A stretch of DNA of 64,000 nt. Origin: Tieghemostelium lacteum (Eukaryota > Evosea > Eumycetozoa > Dictyosteliales > Raperosteliaceae). Below the pieces are notes generated by a model that worked only from the letters and a program-made list of their open reading frames with translations, did no database searches and was not told where the DNA came from. The translations under genes were made by a program, and so were the position numbers. This document shows, piece after piece, positions 20,790 through 34,006 of this stretch; the first letter of the stretch is position 1, and each line of letters begins with the position of its first letter. The stretch lies in contig LODT01000039.1 of the NCBI GenBank assembly GCA_001606155.1, forward strand, positions 124,001 through 188,000, in the 5' to 3' direction.

Positions 20790-21989
20790 TTAATGGTCAT
20801 GAATTGGAACATTGTCAATAGGACATTTAGTAGAGGCATTAGCCAGCCAATTAGAAATACAATTAATGTGAAAGATATGAGAACATGGTAGTTTTGTTAC
20901 ATGTTCATTAGGTTCAAAATTAAAAAGACAGATCATACAGGAAGGGAATTGAGCATATTGTTCAGTATATCTTACAGTAGGTAACTCTTCAATGATATCT
21001 TGAGAAATAGTTTTTGGTTTCACAGTGCTATCCAATAGACATAATAATTCATAATCCTCTGGAGTTAACTCCCTATTAAGAAGGTCATTAATCTGAGCTT
21101 GAGTAAGTGGCATTTGGTTCTTTTTCATTTGCTTATCATATTCAGACTGTGATAATTTAAGAGCTTGATTTAATTGTTGTTCGTATGAGGTTACAGGAGG
21201 AGCTTTATAAGCAATATCACCAATTTTAACTGATGGGCTACGGTGGTCTGCTTGTCTGCTATAGTGGAAGGTTTGCCAATATGATTTATTTGACTCTTTA
21301 TTCTGTTGAATGTGACATATATATCTATGTGGGTTAATTTTTTCTTTTTTATTTGCACCAGATGATCTATTCATTAAAAATGTTTTTTTATTCAATAATC
21401 GGTATTCCATATCCTCTCCTTGTTCTATTAGTGGGGACATTTCACCTAAAATGTCATTGAGTTCACTTTCAAAAATATCTTCCTCTCCTTCTATATATTC
21501 AATTTCATTGACATTTAATAATTTAAATTCATTATTTTCGATTATATTATCTTCTTGTTGTTGTTGTTGTTGTTTTAATTCAACATCTTCTTCATTTACT
21601 ATATTTTCTTCTACCCTTTCATTATTATTATCCTGATTATTATTAACTATTTGAAAATCACTTTCAACTAATGTATCTTTAATTTCTATATTTTCATTGT
21701 TTTGATCTTCATTATTATTATTGTTATCATTATTATCTTTATCAGATGTTGAAAATGTTACATTATCACCAACACTTGATAAAGTAAATTTTGTTTTCAT
21801 AATTTTGTTATTATTATTAGCGTCTTTAAGTTTACGCTTATTTTTTTTTAAGTTATTCTTTTGGATTTTAATTGATTTGGATGATTTGTTATTGTTTTTT
21901 AATTTATGTGTTGAAATTACTTTATTAATTGGATAAGCAAAGAATTCTGGTAATCCAAATTCTGTGACTCTGTTGTGACAAATTTCCAT
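20790..21989 (-). CDS. RING-H2 finger protein, likely E3 ubiquitin ligase
   Basis: A 399-residue intronless protein. The N-terminal half is low-complexity and rich in Asn, Glu and Gln, with a basic patch (KNNLKKNKRKLK) that could be a nuclear signal. The C-terminus holds a RING-H2 finger: CMIC, then LPCSHIFH, INC and CPID, with the usual spacing. The segment before it (TPEDYELLCLLDSTVKP and EELPTVRYTE) matches the helical lead-in common in RING-H2 E3s. It would pass ubiquitin from an E2 to unknown targets. A polyubiquitin gene lies 2.2 kb away, probably by chance. Confidence 0.88.
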   Translation of the reverse strand: MEICHNRVTEFGLPEFFAYPINKVISTHKLKNNNKSSKSIKIQKNNLKKNKRKLKDANNNNKIMKTKFTLSSVGDNVTFSTSDKDNNDNNNNNEDQNNENIEIKDTLVESDFQIVNNNQDNNNERVEENIVNEEDVELKQQQQQQEDNIIENNEFKLLNVNEIEYIEGEEDIFESELNDILGEMSPLIEQGEDMEYRLLNKKTFLMNRSSGANKKEKINPHRYICHIQQNKESNKSYWQTFHYSRQADHRSPSVKIGDIAYKAPPVTSYEQQLNQALKLSQSEYDKQMKKNQMPLTQAQINDLLNRELTPEDYELLCLLDSTVKPKTISQDIIEELPTVRYTEQYAQFPSCMICLFNFEPNEHVTKLPCSHIFHINCISNWLANASTKCPIDNVPIHDH

Positions 21990-22265
21990 TTTAAAATATG
22001 ATTTTTATTATTACAAAATGTACAAGTGATTAAATAGACAATGACTTTAACTAAGAATGAAGTTAACTGATATTAAAACCAAATTTAAAAAAAAAAAATT
22101 TTTGTGATTACTTCCCATCATTCTCAGAATTTACACAAAATTTTTTTTATATTAAGCATTTTAAATTTCATTAATTTTTTAAGAATGATGATTGTGTTTT
22201 TTGATGTAAGGAAATTTTAAATAAGTTTATTTTTAGAATATGAGGGGAATTGAATTTTTATTTAT

Positions 22266-23751
22266 TTAATCCTCTTCAGCTAGTTCTTTATCTCTTTCTG
22301 CTAGAATTACACCTTCTTCTTCAGCAGTAGGTAAACGGAAATATGGGTTATCAGCAGATGGTCTAAATTGATAACCAACAGCAGCATAAAATATAACTGA
22401 TGCTAAATTCAAACAGAAATCACCAACCCATAATAATTTGAATGGTAGTGTTGCTTTTAATAGTATAACAATAATTCTGGTAAAGTATAGATAGAATACC
22501 ACAAATAAATAAAATTGTCTAAATAACTTTAATTTTTGTAGATTTTGTGCGGCTAAATATTGTGTGTTAATATCCGAAGTGAGTTCTATGAAATTAATGT
22601 GGTTGAGGATTAAATACAAACCTTTATCGTCACCTTGTGAACCATCTCTAAGATGTTTAATTGACCAAACAATTGGACATGTAATTGCAATACAACATAA
22701 GATATCAACTACTGTTAATAAATGGTACCAACTAACCCATCCAATTGAACCAGGTGAGTTTTCATCAACCATAATTAGAGCTATATTATCTAGAATTTGT
22801 AGTGGAATGACAATCATAAAGATTGTCTTGTCACGATCAGATAGGAAAGGTTTAATGAAATACCAACCAGTTCCAATGAGTGCAATCAATACAATAAAGA
22901 ATAATCCCTGTAGAGTTGCAAATATATAGTATGCTATATTCCATCCATTTGGTGATCCTGTTGTTTTTATATAGTGATATTCAATACCTTCAAATAGAAT
23001 AGATATAGACTGAATGAGTAAATAGGCTGCACATAACCAGTGAACTCTATTAATTCTTTTACCATCTAGATTACCTCCTCTGAGGAATCCCAATACCCAA
23101 AATGCCAATAATGCAAAAAATGCTATTGAAAATATAACATAAACTGTTGGTAATGGTGATAAACCTATTGGTAAATAAGATATCTCTCCTTTTGAATTTA
23201 CATTATACTCCTCAAGTACCAACTAAATATTTTTCAAATAATTGTGAGTGTGTTAGAGGTGTGTGGTACTAAGGGTAATATCAAAGGATATTATCACAAA
23301 TAATACCTACATTAAATGTTGTAGTTGCACTTGGATTACAATTTATATAATAGAGACCATAGATTCCTTCTATATTATCTGTACCATCAATTTCTATAGT
23401 TTTATTTGTAATTTCACCTGTATAAAATATAGTATAATCGGCAGCTTTTAGACGCTCTGAACAATTGGTATAGGTAAAATCTTCAATATTTTGATTATCT
23501 TCAATCTTTGTTACTTTAATTTCGAAACCAACACTTGCAACCATTGCAGAGTCATTCAAGTCCAACTGTTCACCATTTATCTTCCAATTGGTGATAGTGG
23601 CTTGAAATACACCTCCTTTTCCAAACCCAAATCCTTCAATATGAAAGTTTGGTCTTATATCATTTTCAATAGATAAATGGTGTTTATATCCTAGACAATA
23701 TTGACAAAATAAAAATAATAATAATACAATAACTGAATTATATCTTTTCAT
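22266..23751 (-). CDS. GPR107/108-type seven-transmembrane protein
   Basis: Two exons on the minus strand, 23751-23311 and 23222-22266, around an 88-bp phase-0 intron; about 465 residues. Exon 1 encodes a signal peptide (MKRYNSVIVLLLFLFCQYCL) and a beta-rich lumenal domain. Exon 2 encodes seven hydrophobic helices with Lung-7TM/GPR107 features: LPTVYVIFSIAFF, FRQFYLFVVFYLYFTRI, and the final YQFRPSADNPYFRL. These proteins sit in the Golgi and endosomes and act in membrane traffic. It is shorter than the animal proteins, mostly in the lumenal domain. Exon 2 has no early ATG and needs exon 1, which supports the splice. Confidence 0.88.
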
Positions 23752-25101
<1,350 letters not shown>

Positions 25102-25348
25102 GCACAAACTAGTATAGACTCAAAATCTACAAATCTCCATTTTAATTCAAAAACATCAATAAAAATGTTGATATAATTGTATACTATCAATAATTTTAAT
25201 AATAATTGTTTAAATAATACAAAATCTTTTCTTTGTAATTTTCTTTTTTAGTCGAATATGTTCCAAATATTCTTCTTTGGGAATTTAGGTTCCATCTTAA
25301 CATTTATTTTATTTAGATTTTTTTGTTTTTTATATTTAATTTTAAACA

Positions 25349-26467
25349 ATGCAAATCACATCGTCTTTATTTATAACATTATTTACATTGTTAGTAATAA
25401 TTCAATGTAGTTATGGAACCCCAAGTGAATATTTAATTCAAGGAGTTCCTTATCAAAGACAAGTAACCAAATATAATTGTGGTGATGCTAGTTTGCAAAT
25501 GGTTTTTGGTTATGTAAGTGTTGTGTGGTGTGTGAATAATTTCTTTGAAATTTGAAATGAGATTTTAATTTAATCTAAATGAAAAATAAAGTATAATAGA
25601 AGTGTAAATCAAAAAGAGATTGATGATGTTGCAAGAACTACAACTAAAGAGGGTACATTATCATATGATATAGTTAGAGCAGCACAATTTTCAATATTAT
25701 CATCAAGTCAAGGAGATGTTAAACCAAAACACGAAGATTCACATGGTTACAAAACCAATCCATTCGGATTGAGTGCCATTGGATATTCAAGTGATGAATT
25801 TTGGATTGATGGTATTAAACAATTGGTTTCTCAAGATGTACCAGTTATTGTATTGATGGCATATGCCTTAAACGATCGTGGTGGACATTTCAGAGTTGTA
25901 ATTGGATATGATGATATCACTGAAACTGTTGTTACCCTAGATCCATGGGACCGTAATAATCAACCAACACTTTTTAATATTAGTTATACTGATTTTGAAA
26001 TTATGTGGAATTATACTGAACCAGGGTCACCAAGAGGTCAACCATTCTTTGGAGCTGCAATTTGGGATCTAACACCAGTTGTCTCTCATTATAATGTAGG
26101 TAATCAATCATTTATTACCTCTGAGATTACCTATCAAAACTATTTCCCATTACCAAGAAATGTAAATACTACATTACCAACAGCACTTACACAGTTGACT
26201 AGTATACATTTATCACAAGGTATTCATTTATTAAATAATGCAGATCAACAATCTAGTATACTATCTTTGAATGTTCAAGATGGTGATACTTTAACTGCAA
26301 AATGGGTAGTTGAATGTTCAATGGAACCTTGTGTTGGTACTTATGAAATTCAATATCAATATCTTATTACTGGTCAGGTACCTGAAACTTATGATACTCA
26401 TAATCATAACTATCCACTATATCAATATCAAGATATAATAGGTAAAAACTATACTGCTTCTTTTTAA
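25349..26467 (+). CDS. Secreted peptidase C39-like protein
   Basis: Two exons, 25349-25513 and 25592-26467, with a 78-bp phase-0 intron; 346 residues. It begins with a signal peptide (MQITSSLFITLFTLLVIIQC). The N-terminal domain has the papain-like layout of the C39-like family: VPYQRQVTKYNCGDASLQM (catalytic-type Cys), then GGHFRVVIGYDD (His) and LDPWDR (Asp). The C-terminal ~130 residues (from about VSHYNVGNQSF) are beta-rich and not recognised. It probably acts in a secretory or lysosomal compartment as a cysteine peptidase. The exon 1/2 join falls just after the catalytic Cys helix (MVFGY), so reading exon 1 alone gives a useless short protein. Confidence 0.83.
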
Positions 26468-26553
26468 AATAAAATAATATAGATCAGAAAAGAATGTTTT
26501 TATTTTAAAAGTTTAGTGAAAAGAAGGGAGGGGGGAATTAATTAATAATTATT

Positions 26554-27946
26554 TTATTTTAATTTCTTTTCAAGGAATTGTTGAACTTTATCAATATATT
26601 CTTGAGTATTTAGATAGTCTTTACGTTGTACATTATTACCTTTGATACAGATGGCAAGATCTTTAGTCATGAAACCTGCTTCAACAGCTTCAACACAAGC
26701 ACCTTCAAGATCAGTACAGAACTTGAGGAGTTCTTGGTTTTTGTCAATCTTTGCACGATGGGCTAAACCTCTAGTCCAAGCAAAGATGGAGGCAATTGGA
26801 TTGGTTGAGGTTTCCTTACCCTTTTGATGCTCACGATAATGTCTAGTTACAGTACCATGTGCAGCCTCAGATTCAACAACATTATCTGGACCGATTAAAA
26901 CTGAAGTCATTAAACCCAAAGATCCAAAACCTTGAGCTACAACATCACTTTGAACATCACCATCATAGTTCTTACAAGCCCATACATATCCACCATCAGA
27001 TTTAATGGCAAAAGCAACCATATCATCAATGAGTCTGTGTTCATACCAAATACCAGCTTGGTCGAAAGCTTGTTTGAATTTTGATTGGTAAGTTTGTTCA
27101 AAGATATCTTTGAATCTACCATCATATTTCTTTAGAATAGTGTTCTTAGTTGACATGTACAATGGTAGTTTTCTATTAAGAGCATATTGGAAACAACTGT
27201 TGGCGAATTCAGTAATTGATTCATCGGTATTGTACATACCCAATGCAACACCTGAACCTTTGTAATCAAATACAACACGTTTGATTGGTTCAGCTTTATT
27301 AGTTGATCCAGATGGTGTCCAAATCATCTCAAGTTTACCAGCTCCTGGAACTACAAAATCAGTGGCTTTGTATTGATCAGCATGAGCATGACGACCAATG
27401 ACAATTGGTTTCTTCCAACCTGGAACTAACAATGGTACATTCTTACAGATGATTGGTTCTCTAAATACAGTACCTCCTAGGATATTTCTAATGGTACCAT
27501 TAGGTGATTTCCACATTTCCTTTAATTTGAATTCCTGAACTCTAGCTTCATCTGGTGTAATAGTTGCACATTTAATACCAACTTTACATTTCTTAATGGC
27601 ATCAGCAGCCTCAAATGTAACTTGATCATTAGTTTGATCACGATATGGTAATCCCAAATCAAAATACAATGGTTTGATATCCAAATATGGGAAAATCAAT
27701 TTACTCTTTATAGATTCCCAAATGATACGTGTCATTTCATCACCATCCATTTCAACTACTGGTTCTGTAACTTTAATTTTTTTACCAACACCTTTATATT
27801 ATCCATCCACCACCAATTTTGTTAATCTCCATTTTTTAATTTTCAAAAAAATATTTAAATTCAAAGAACTTACCATAGTTACGAATAATATATTGATAGG
27901 TTTGAGTAGAAAAAATTGGTTGTCTTTTAATTGTATTTACAAACAT
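26554..27946 (-). CDS. idhM: Isocitrate dehydrogenase (NADP+), mitochondrial
   Basis: Two exons on the minus strand, 27946-27874 and 27791-26554, around an 82-bp phase-1 intron; 436 residues. Exon 1 gives [20 protein letters not shown], basic and hydroxylated without acids, as expected for a mitochondrial presequence. The mature enzyme follows the dimeric NADP-IDH family: [64 protein letters not shown] and [11 protein letters not shown]. It oxidises isocitrate to 2-oxoglutarate with NADP+ and supplies NADPH. The start is set by the presequence; without exon 1 the conserved N-terminal strand would be lost. Confidence 0.93.
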
Positions 27947-28125
27947 TTTAAATTTAAATTTGATTGTAAAAAAAAAAATTTTTAGTATTTTTTGTCACTT
28001 TAACTTTTTGAAGTTGAATTTGTAAATTGGCTAAATATCTAAAAGGTTTTTTTTTTATAAACGTTTATTATGTATAAATGGGACTCTACGCTGTATAAAA
28101 GGATTATAAATATATTTTATTTGTT

Positions 28126-29459
<1,334 letters not shown>

Positions 29460-30183
29460 TTAAGCCAAAGCAATAGCTTCAATTTCAACTAAGGCCTATT
29501 ATAAAAGAATTGATATTAGTATTTCAAATTAAGAAATTTAAATTTAAGAGTTTCAATTTACTTTTTTTGGTAAACAAGCAACTGCAAATGTTGATCTAGC
29601 TGGTGGATCTACTGGGAAAACTAAATATACAAATGTTAGATATCTGTATTTGATCTAGTTTCATAAATATACATACAAGTTGAATATACTTTATTAACAG
29701 CAGCAAAATCATCCATACTTTGTAAGAGAATGGTAGTTTTGACAACTTTGTTCATTGATGAACCAGCAGCTGTTAAAATCTCACTCATGTTTTCTAATGC
29801 TTTTTGAGTTTGAGCTGAAACATCAGTTTGTGATACAAAATCCATTGTCTACAAATTGATAGTTTTTGGTGAGTATAATAATATTATAATGTGTATCCAA
29901 TGATTATTGATCTTACAGTTTTATCTAATCCTAAACAACCAGAGACAAAAACTTGACCATTTGCTTTAATGGCTTGAGAATATGGACCGATGGCTGCTGG
30001 TGCATTTGGTGTGGAAACAACTGTTCTTTCTTGACTCATTTTCTGTGAATTACGATTATCTGTATGATTAGAAATTATTGAAAATAAATTAAATGAATAT
30101 GATCTTGATGAATTTTGATGGATTAATTTAGAGTTGGAATGAATAAGTGTGCTTATTGATCTTCTGCTAAAATTGCTAATCAT
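29460..30183 (-). CDS. RidA/YjgF-family imine deaminase, mitochondrial
   Basis: Four exons on the minus strand, 30183-29917, 29848-29677, 29620-29562 and 29495-29460, all with consensus splice ends; 177 residues. The first ~50 residues are rich in Ser, Arg and Asn with few acids, a likely mitochondrial presequence. The RidA core follows: TPNAPAAIGPYSQAIKANG, FVSGCLGLD, QTQKALENMSEILTAAGSS, VYSTFFPVDPPARSTFAV and ALVEIEAIAL. The active-site Arg is in PPARSTF. The enzyme hydrolyses reactive 2-aminoacrylate and related imines made by PLP enzymes. An internal Met (MSQERTVV) could give a cytosolic form. The last exon encodes only 11 residues plus the stop. Confidence 0.9.
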
Positions 30184-30269
30184 TTTTTTTTTTTTTGATT
30201 TGATTTTACCAACCCCACAAATTTATTTATTTTATAAAATTTATAAATCAAACTTGGAACAAACAAATA

Positions 30270-30646
30270 ATGATTACTTGCAATGATATTACAAATCAAT
30301 TAAAGACTACATTTAATGATCCAAATGATAAAATTGTATTTATTATTAAATAGTGATCATTTTTGGAATGATGAAATAAAATACAAAATGTAAATAAAAA
30401 GGATTAAAATTTGAAACTAATTGATTAAACAAATAAAAGCATGTTGAAGATGTTACAGGTGGTGGAAGTTGCGGTGCAAAATTTGAATTAATTGTAGGAA
30501 GTGATAAATTTGAAGGATTAATGTTAATTGATCGTCACAAGATGATTAATGCCATTCTAGCTGATATACTAAAACAAATTCATGCATTAAATATGAAAAC
30601 CTGGACTATTAAACAATATAATGAAAAAATGCCATCTTCAAAATAA
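30270..30646 (+). CDS. BolA-family protein
   Basis: Two exons, 30270-30335 and 30440-30646, with a 104-bp phase-0 intron; 90 residues. After a short helix (MITCNDITNQLKTTFNDPND) exon 2 gives the BolA core: HVEDVTGGGSCGAKFELIV, FEGLMLIDRHKMINAIL, and IHALNMKTWTIKQYN. The RHKMIN motif with its conserved His and the Cys in SCGAKF are the usual iron-sulphur-binding positions shared with monothiol glutaredoxins; the short length fits BOLA2 types. It would act with a glutaredoxin in iron sensing or cluster delivery, probably in the cytosol as no presequence is seen. It is convergent with the secreted-protein gene 48 bp downstream. Confidence 0.9.
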
Positions 30647-30694
30647 ACAATAGGATACATAGATAGATAAATGGTACTTTGTCTACTGGATAAT

Positions 30695-31465
30695 TTATTC
30701 AGAACAAAATACAATAGTTTGAGAATCTTGACATTGCAGACTATCTGTTGCAATTTCATAGTAGTTACTAAATAATAGATTAGATTCATAGCATTGTAGA
30801 CCTTCACTACCACTACTACTTAAAGATGAACTTAATAGTAGAGATGATTGTGATGTTGTACCTGAATATGAAGAACCAGACCATGAAGAACCTGTTTGTT
30901 CTGAGTTACTACCACCACTACTACTAGGTATATAAGAACTAGAAGCACTCGTACCATCACCACTAATTGACCCAGTTTGTTCATTTGGAATGCCATAGAA
31001 TTGTGATGTTACATAACTACTGTTACATGTATTGATATACCATGTTAATTTAGAGAGACCTTCATAACAAATACCTAGGGGATAACTATTGGCGATTATT
31101 GGTAGTTTTTGAGATTGACAATCATTAGAGTAGGTAAGTGATGTGTAACTACTTTCAGGAACTAAAAGATCAACAGTGCAATTGACCTGTGCCGAATCAA
31201 CACACTCATTAAATACTGTATAGTATGAATAATCATAATCATTACAATCTTCATCTAAAAACATTTGAACTTCTACAGATTGATTTTGGTAATTACATTG
31301 CCACATTCTACCATTTATACATTGGTTTGCGAGATTAGAATTAACAGTTGACCACTGTTGTGAACAATTTTCATCTTGTGTTGGATAATATATAAAATTT
31401 ACATAATCACTATTTACACCTAATATTATCCAACACAACACCAATAAAATTAAATGTTGTTTCAT
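30695..31465 (-). CDS. Secreted Cys- and Ser-rich protein
   Basis: A 256-residue intronless protein with a signal peptide (MKQHLILLVLCWIILGVNS). The mature part has an N-terminal domain of about 140 residues with about ten Cys (for example CSQQW, CINGRMWQC and CTVDLL), a Ser/Gly/Thr-rich linker (about 165-220) likely to be O-glycosylated, and a short Cys-containing tail. There is no C-terminal hydrophobic segment, so no GPI anchor is indicated. It looks like a dictyostelid secreted or sheath protein; I do not recognise a named family. Confidence 0.75.
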   Translation of the reverse strand: MKQHLILLVLCWIILGVNSDYVNFIYYPTQDENCSQQWSTVNSNLANQCINGRMWQCNYQNQSVEVQMFLDEDCNDYDYSYYTVFNECVDSAQVNCTVDLLVPESSYTSLTYSNDCQSQKLPIIANSYPLGICYEGLSKLTWYINTCNSSYVTSQFYGIPNEQTGSISGDGTSASSSYIPSSSGGSNSEQTGSSWSGSSYSGTTSQSSLLLSSSLSSSGSEGLQCYESNLLFSNYYEIATDSLQCQDSQTIVFCSE

Positions 31466-31869
31466 TGGTATCTTAAAAAAAAAAACTAATTATATTGAAT
31501 TAATTTCGTTTTTTCTAAAATCACTCACATCCATTTATAGAGTTTTAATTTCTCTCTAGAATTTTATTAAATAAAATAGTGGATATTGTTTTTACTACGC
31601 CAATATCCAATTAAATCAATTTAAAGGAAATATACATTTTAAAATAATGATTTAAACTTTATATTTTCAAACTTTTAAAGTACTTTAATTTTGTATAATT
31701 TTTTAGTTTGTTAGGAAATTCTTAATGTTTTTTTATGATATAGAAATTTCTAATATAAATTTGAATTAAAGAATAATTATTGGATAAATATTTATTCATA
31801 AATAAACTAAAATTCGATGATATATTTTTTTCTCTAGATTTTTAGTATAAAATTCATGGGGATAGAAAA
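31466..31869. other. Divergent intergenic region with a 9-bp inverted repeat
   Basis: AT-rich flank shared by the secreted-protein and lipase-like genes. TGGATATTG at 31580-31588 is matched by CAATATCCA at 31601-31609 with a 12-nt spacer, one of the few non-A/T-simple stretches here. No gene was seen. Confidence 0.5.
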
Positions 31870-33234
31870 ATGCGTATTTCGTTTGAATATGCAAGAAGAA
31901 TGACAAACTACGAAGATTATATTGCAACCATAAACTCAAATAGTAAGGAATGGATAAATGAAATGTCTATCTTCTTTAAAGATGTCCAATCGTGTGGAAA
32001 TCAAAAGAGTTTTGATGAAGATAGATTTGTAATGTCATCAATATTATCAAAAGCCTCTTATTTCAAGACACGTGAAGAAATTGAGAATGTTCTTGAAAGC
32101 TATACTGCAATTCTACCTCCATCCTCTTCAAACGTCATTGAAAAACTCTATTCCTTTCAACCTTGTCATTCAAGTAACAAGGTCATTGTGGCAATGGACA
32201 GAATGGATAACATGTATTGTGCATTTAGTGGTACTGAAAACACAACTGATTTGGCACTGGATGTTGCCTGTGGATTTATGGAGAAAATTCATTTACATAA
32301 ACCACATTCACTGTACAATACCATTAATAGATATGACTGGATAACCACTATTATAGAGGATCTATGTTTACTATCTGTGAAATGTGGTCGAAAGAACCTG
32401 GTATTTACAGGTCACTCAATAGCAGGTTTGAAAGCATTATGCTCTATACTTACAGCACTAGAAATTCAATCTGAAAATCAAATTGTAAAATCAAGTGGAC
32501 TTTCATTTAAATATATAACTTTTGGAGGACCATCCTATCTACATCAAGAGGCACTGAAAACTCTCCAAGATAACCAACAACCAATGTTCTATAGCTTTAT
32601 CAATGAATTTGATATAGTACCTGTAATATCACATCACGTATACATTTTTATAGATCTACTATCTCTTGTATTAATTATGGTTTATACATTAGTTGGGTCT
32701 ATTTTGAGTAGATCTATACCAACTTTCTACCAACTTTCCATATTATCTATACCTTTTCTACTTGTTAAACTCTGGCAATATGTATACACATTAATCTTTG
32801 ATAATGGATATCAACCTCCATGTTCACTCTACTATAACTCTAAAAACTCTGTATATGATCAATTACATAATGTTGAATGTCAATTTACAAATAACATAAA
32901 CAACATTAAGAGACTGTGGAATCTCGATAAATTTGTCCTAGCCAAAGATCACCTCATAGATTGTTATATTGAAAGAATGTTACAAAGTTTTTTGGACAGA
33001 AAGAATAATGTAATAACCCACAAACCACCACAACCACAAAAACCTCACGTGAAAATTTCAAAATCCAAATTACTAGATTGTACTAAAAATTCGAATCTAA
33101 AGAAAAAGACAAATTCTATAATCTTTAAAGGAATGTGTTGGTATTTTGTTTCTCAGATTGTCTGGTTTCTATTATCTATGGTATTTTTAGTATCACTTTT
33201 TCCATTAAATTTCTCCTCCGACTCTTCCCAATAA
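31870..33234 (+). CDS. Class 3 lipase-like membrane protein
   Basis: A 454-residue intronless protein. The N-terminal 260 residues follow the fungal lipase (class 3) fold: a strand MYCAFSGTENTTDLALD, then the nucleophile elbow LVFTGHSIAGLKAL, then ITFGGPSYLHQEAL and the acidic NEFDIVPVISHH. The elbow reads G-H-S-I-A-G, with Ala where the family normally has Gly. Two hydrophobic stretches follow (about 260-300), and another closes the protein (CWYFVSQIVWFLLSMVFLV), so it is likely membrane-anchored. It probably acts on lipid esters, but the altered elbow leaves activity open. Confidence 0.75.
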   Translation: MRISFEYARRMTNYEDYIATINSNSKEWINEMSIFFKDVQSCGNQKSFDEDRFVMSSILSKASYFKTREEIENVLESYTAILPPSSSNVIEKLYSFQPCHSSNKVIVAMDRMDNMYCAFSGTENTTDLALDVACGFMEKIHLHKPHSLYNTINRYDWITTIIEDLCLLSVKCGRKNLVFTGHSIAGLKALCSILTALEIQSENQIVKSSGLSFKYITFGGPSYLHQEALKTLQDNQQPMFYSFINEFDIVPVISHHVYIFIDLLSLVLIMVYTLVGSILSRSIPTFYQLSILSIPFLLVKLWQYVYTLIFDNGYQPPCSLYYNSKNSVYDQLHNVECQFTNNINNIKRLWNLDKFVLAKDHLIDCYIERMLQSFLDRKNNVITHKPPQPQKPHVKISKSKLLDCTKNSNLKKKTNSIIFKGMCWYFVSQIVWFLLSMVFLVSLFPLNFSSDSSQ

Positions 33235-34006
33235 AACTTTTAATAAAAAAACGAATAAAAGTTTGATATTTTTAGTGTCTGGGTTTCAAAGTGGAATGAC
33301 GCGTTTTTATCAGACTAATAATCTTTAAATTAATTCAACCCTTGTGTCTTTTAATATGATATGATTGTGTTTGTTATAACCGTAAAAGAGGATATGTTTA
33401 GCTCTTACAGATCTGATTTCTTCAAAGATTTTGATTGGCTCAAGCTGATCAATTATGAAAATTCAGTTAATCAGTGATGTGAGTGATTTTTTTTTTTTTT
33501 TTATTTTAGTTTTTCGGGTGTCTAAGGCCGTATTCCCACCTTGCCCACTTTTATTTTTAACAGAATTTAATCAATCATTTTTAATTTGATAGAAAAAGAA
33601 CTATAAAAGAGAAAAAACTCAATTCTACACCAATCAATTACTTTTTCCCTCATATATTACTTTCATTTGTACATACAAAAAAACTGTTTAGAAAAGACAA
33701 TTTTTTTTTTTTAATATATATTCATCATTATTATATCATTTTCTTTCATACATTAATAATAATTATCAAATCATTTATTTATTTATAAAAGTGGTCCACG
33801 TTCTCATTGGTATTAATAATAAAAAAATACCCACAAACACACAAACACACACACACACAAATAAGTTCAAACTATTTATACAATAAACCATTCAACACAT
33901 CTTTTTGATTTAAAAAAAATAAAATTCCAAACCCAACAATATAAATCAAAAAGACATCTAAATCACAAAATAATATAAATATATATATAAACAATACCTC
34001 TCAGAG
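33235..34006. other. Long 5' flank of the SH3/PH gene
   Basis: The first part (about 33277-33480) is less AT-simple than usual and holds GACGCGT at 33298 and a 27-codon reading frame (33394-33477). A T run of about 17 follows near 33486, then CTAAGGCCGTATTCCCACC. The last 400 bases are a long A/C/T-rich leader with a CA repeat. No supported gene; probably promoter and 5' UTR. Confidence 0.45.
33831..33860. repeat. CA-rich microsatellite
   Basis: A short imperfect (CA)n tract, CCACAAACACACAAACACAC and on, lies about 150 bp upstream of the SH3/PH start. CA/GT-rich boxes are binding sites for the developmental factor GBF in Dictyostelium, but here a simple microsatellite is as likely. Confidence 0.6.

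Noticed and set aside
20489-20839. A 116-codon minus-strand frame
   Set aside because: Mostly Asn/Ile/Leu from AT-rich DNA, and it overlaps the end of the RING gene; no family features.
33280-33500. C/D-box snoRNA or snRNA gene
   Set aside because: TGATGT and CTGA-like words occur but without terminal stem, correct box spacing or recognisable snRNA motifs.
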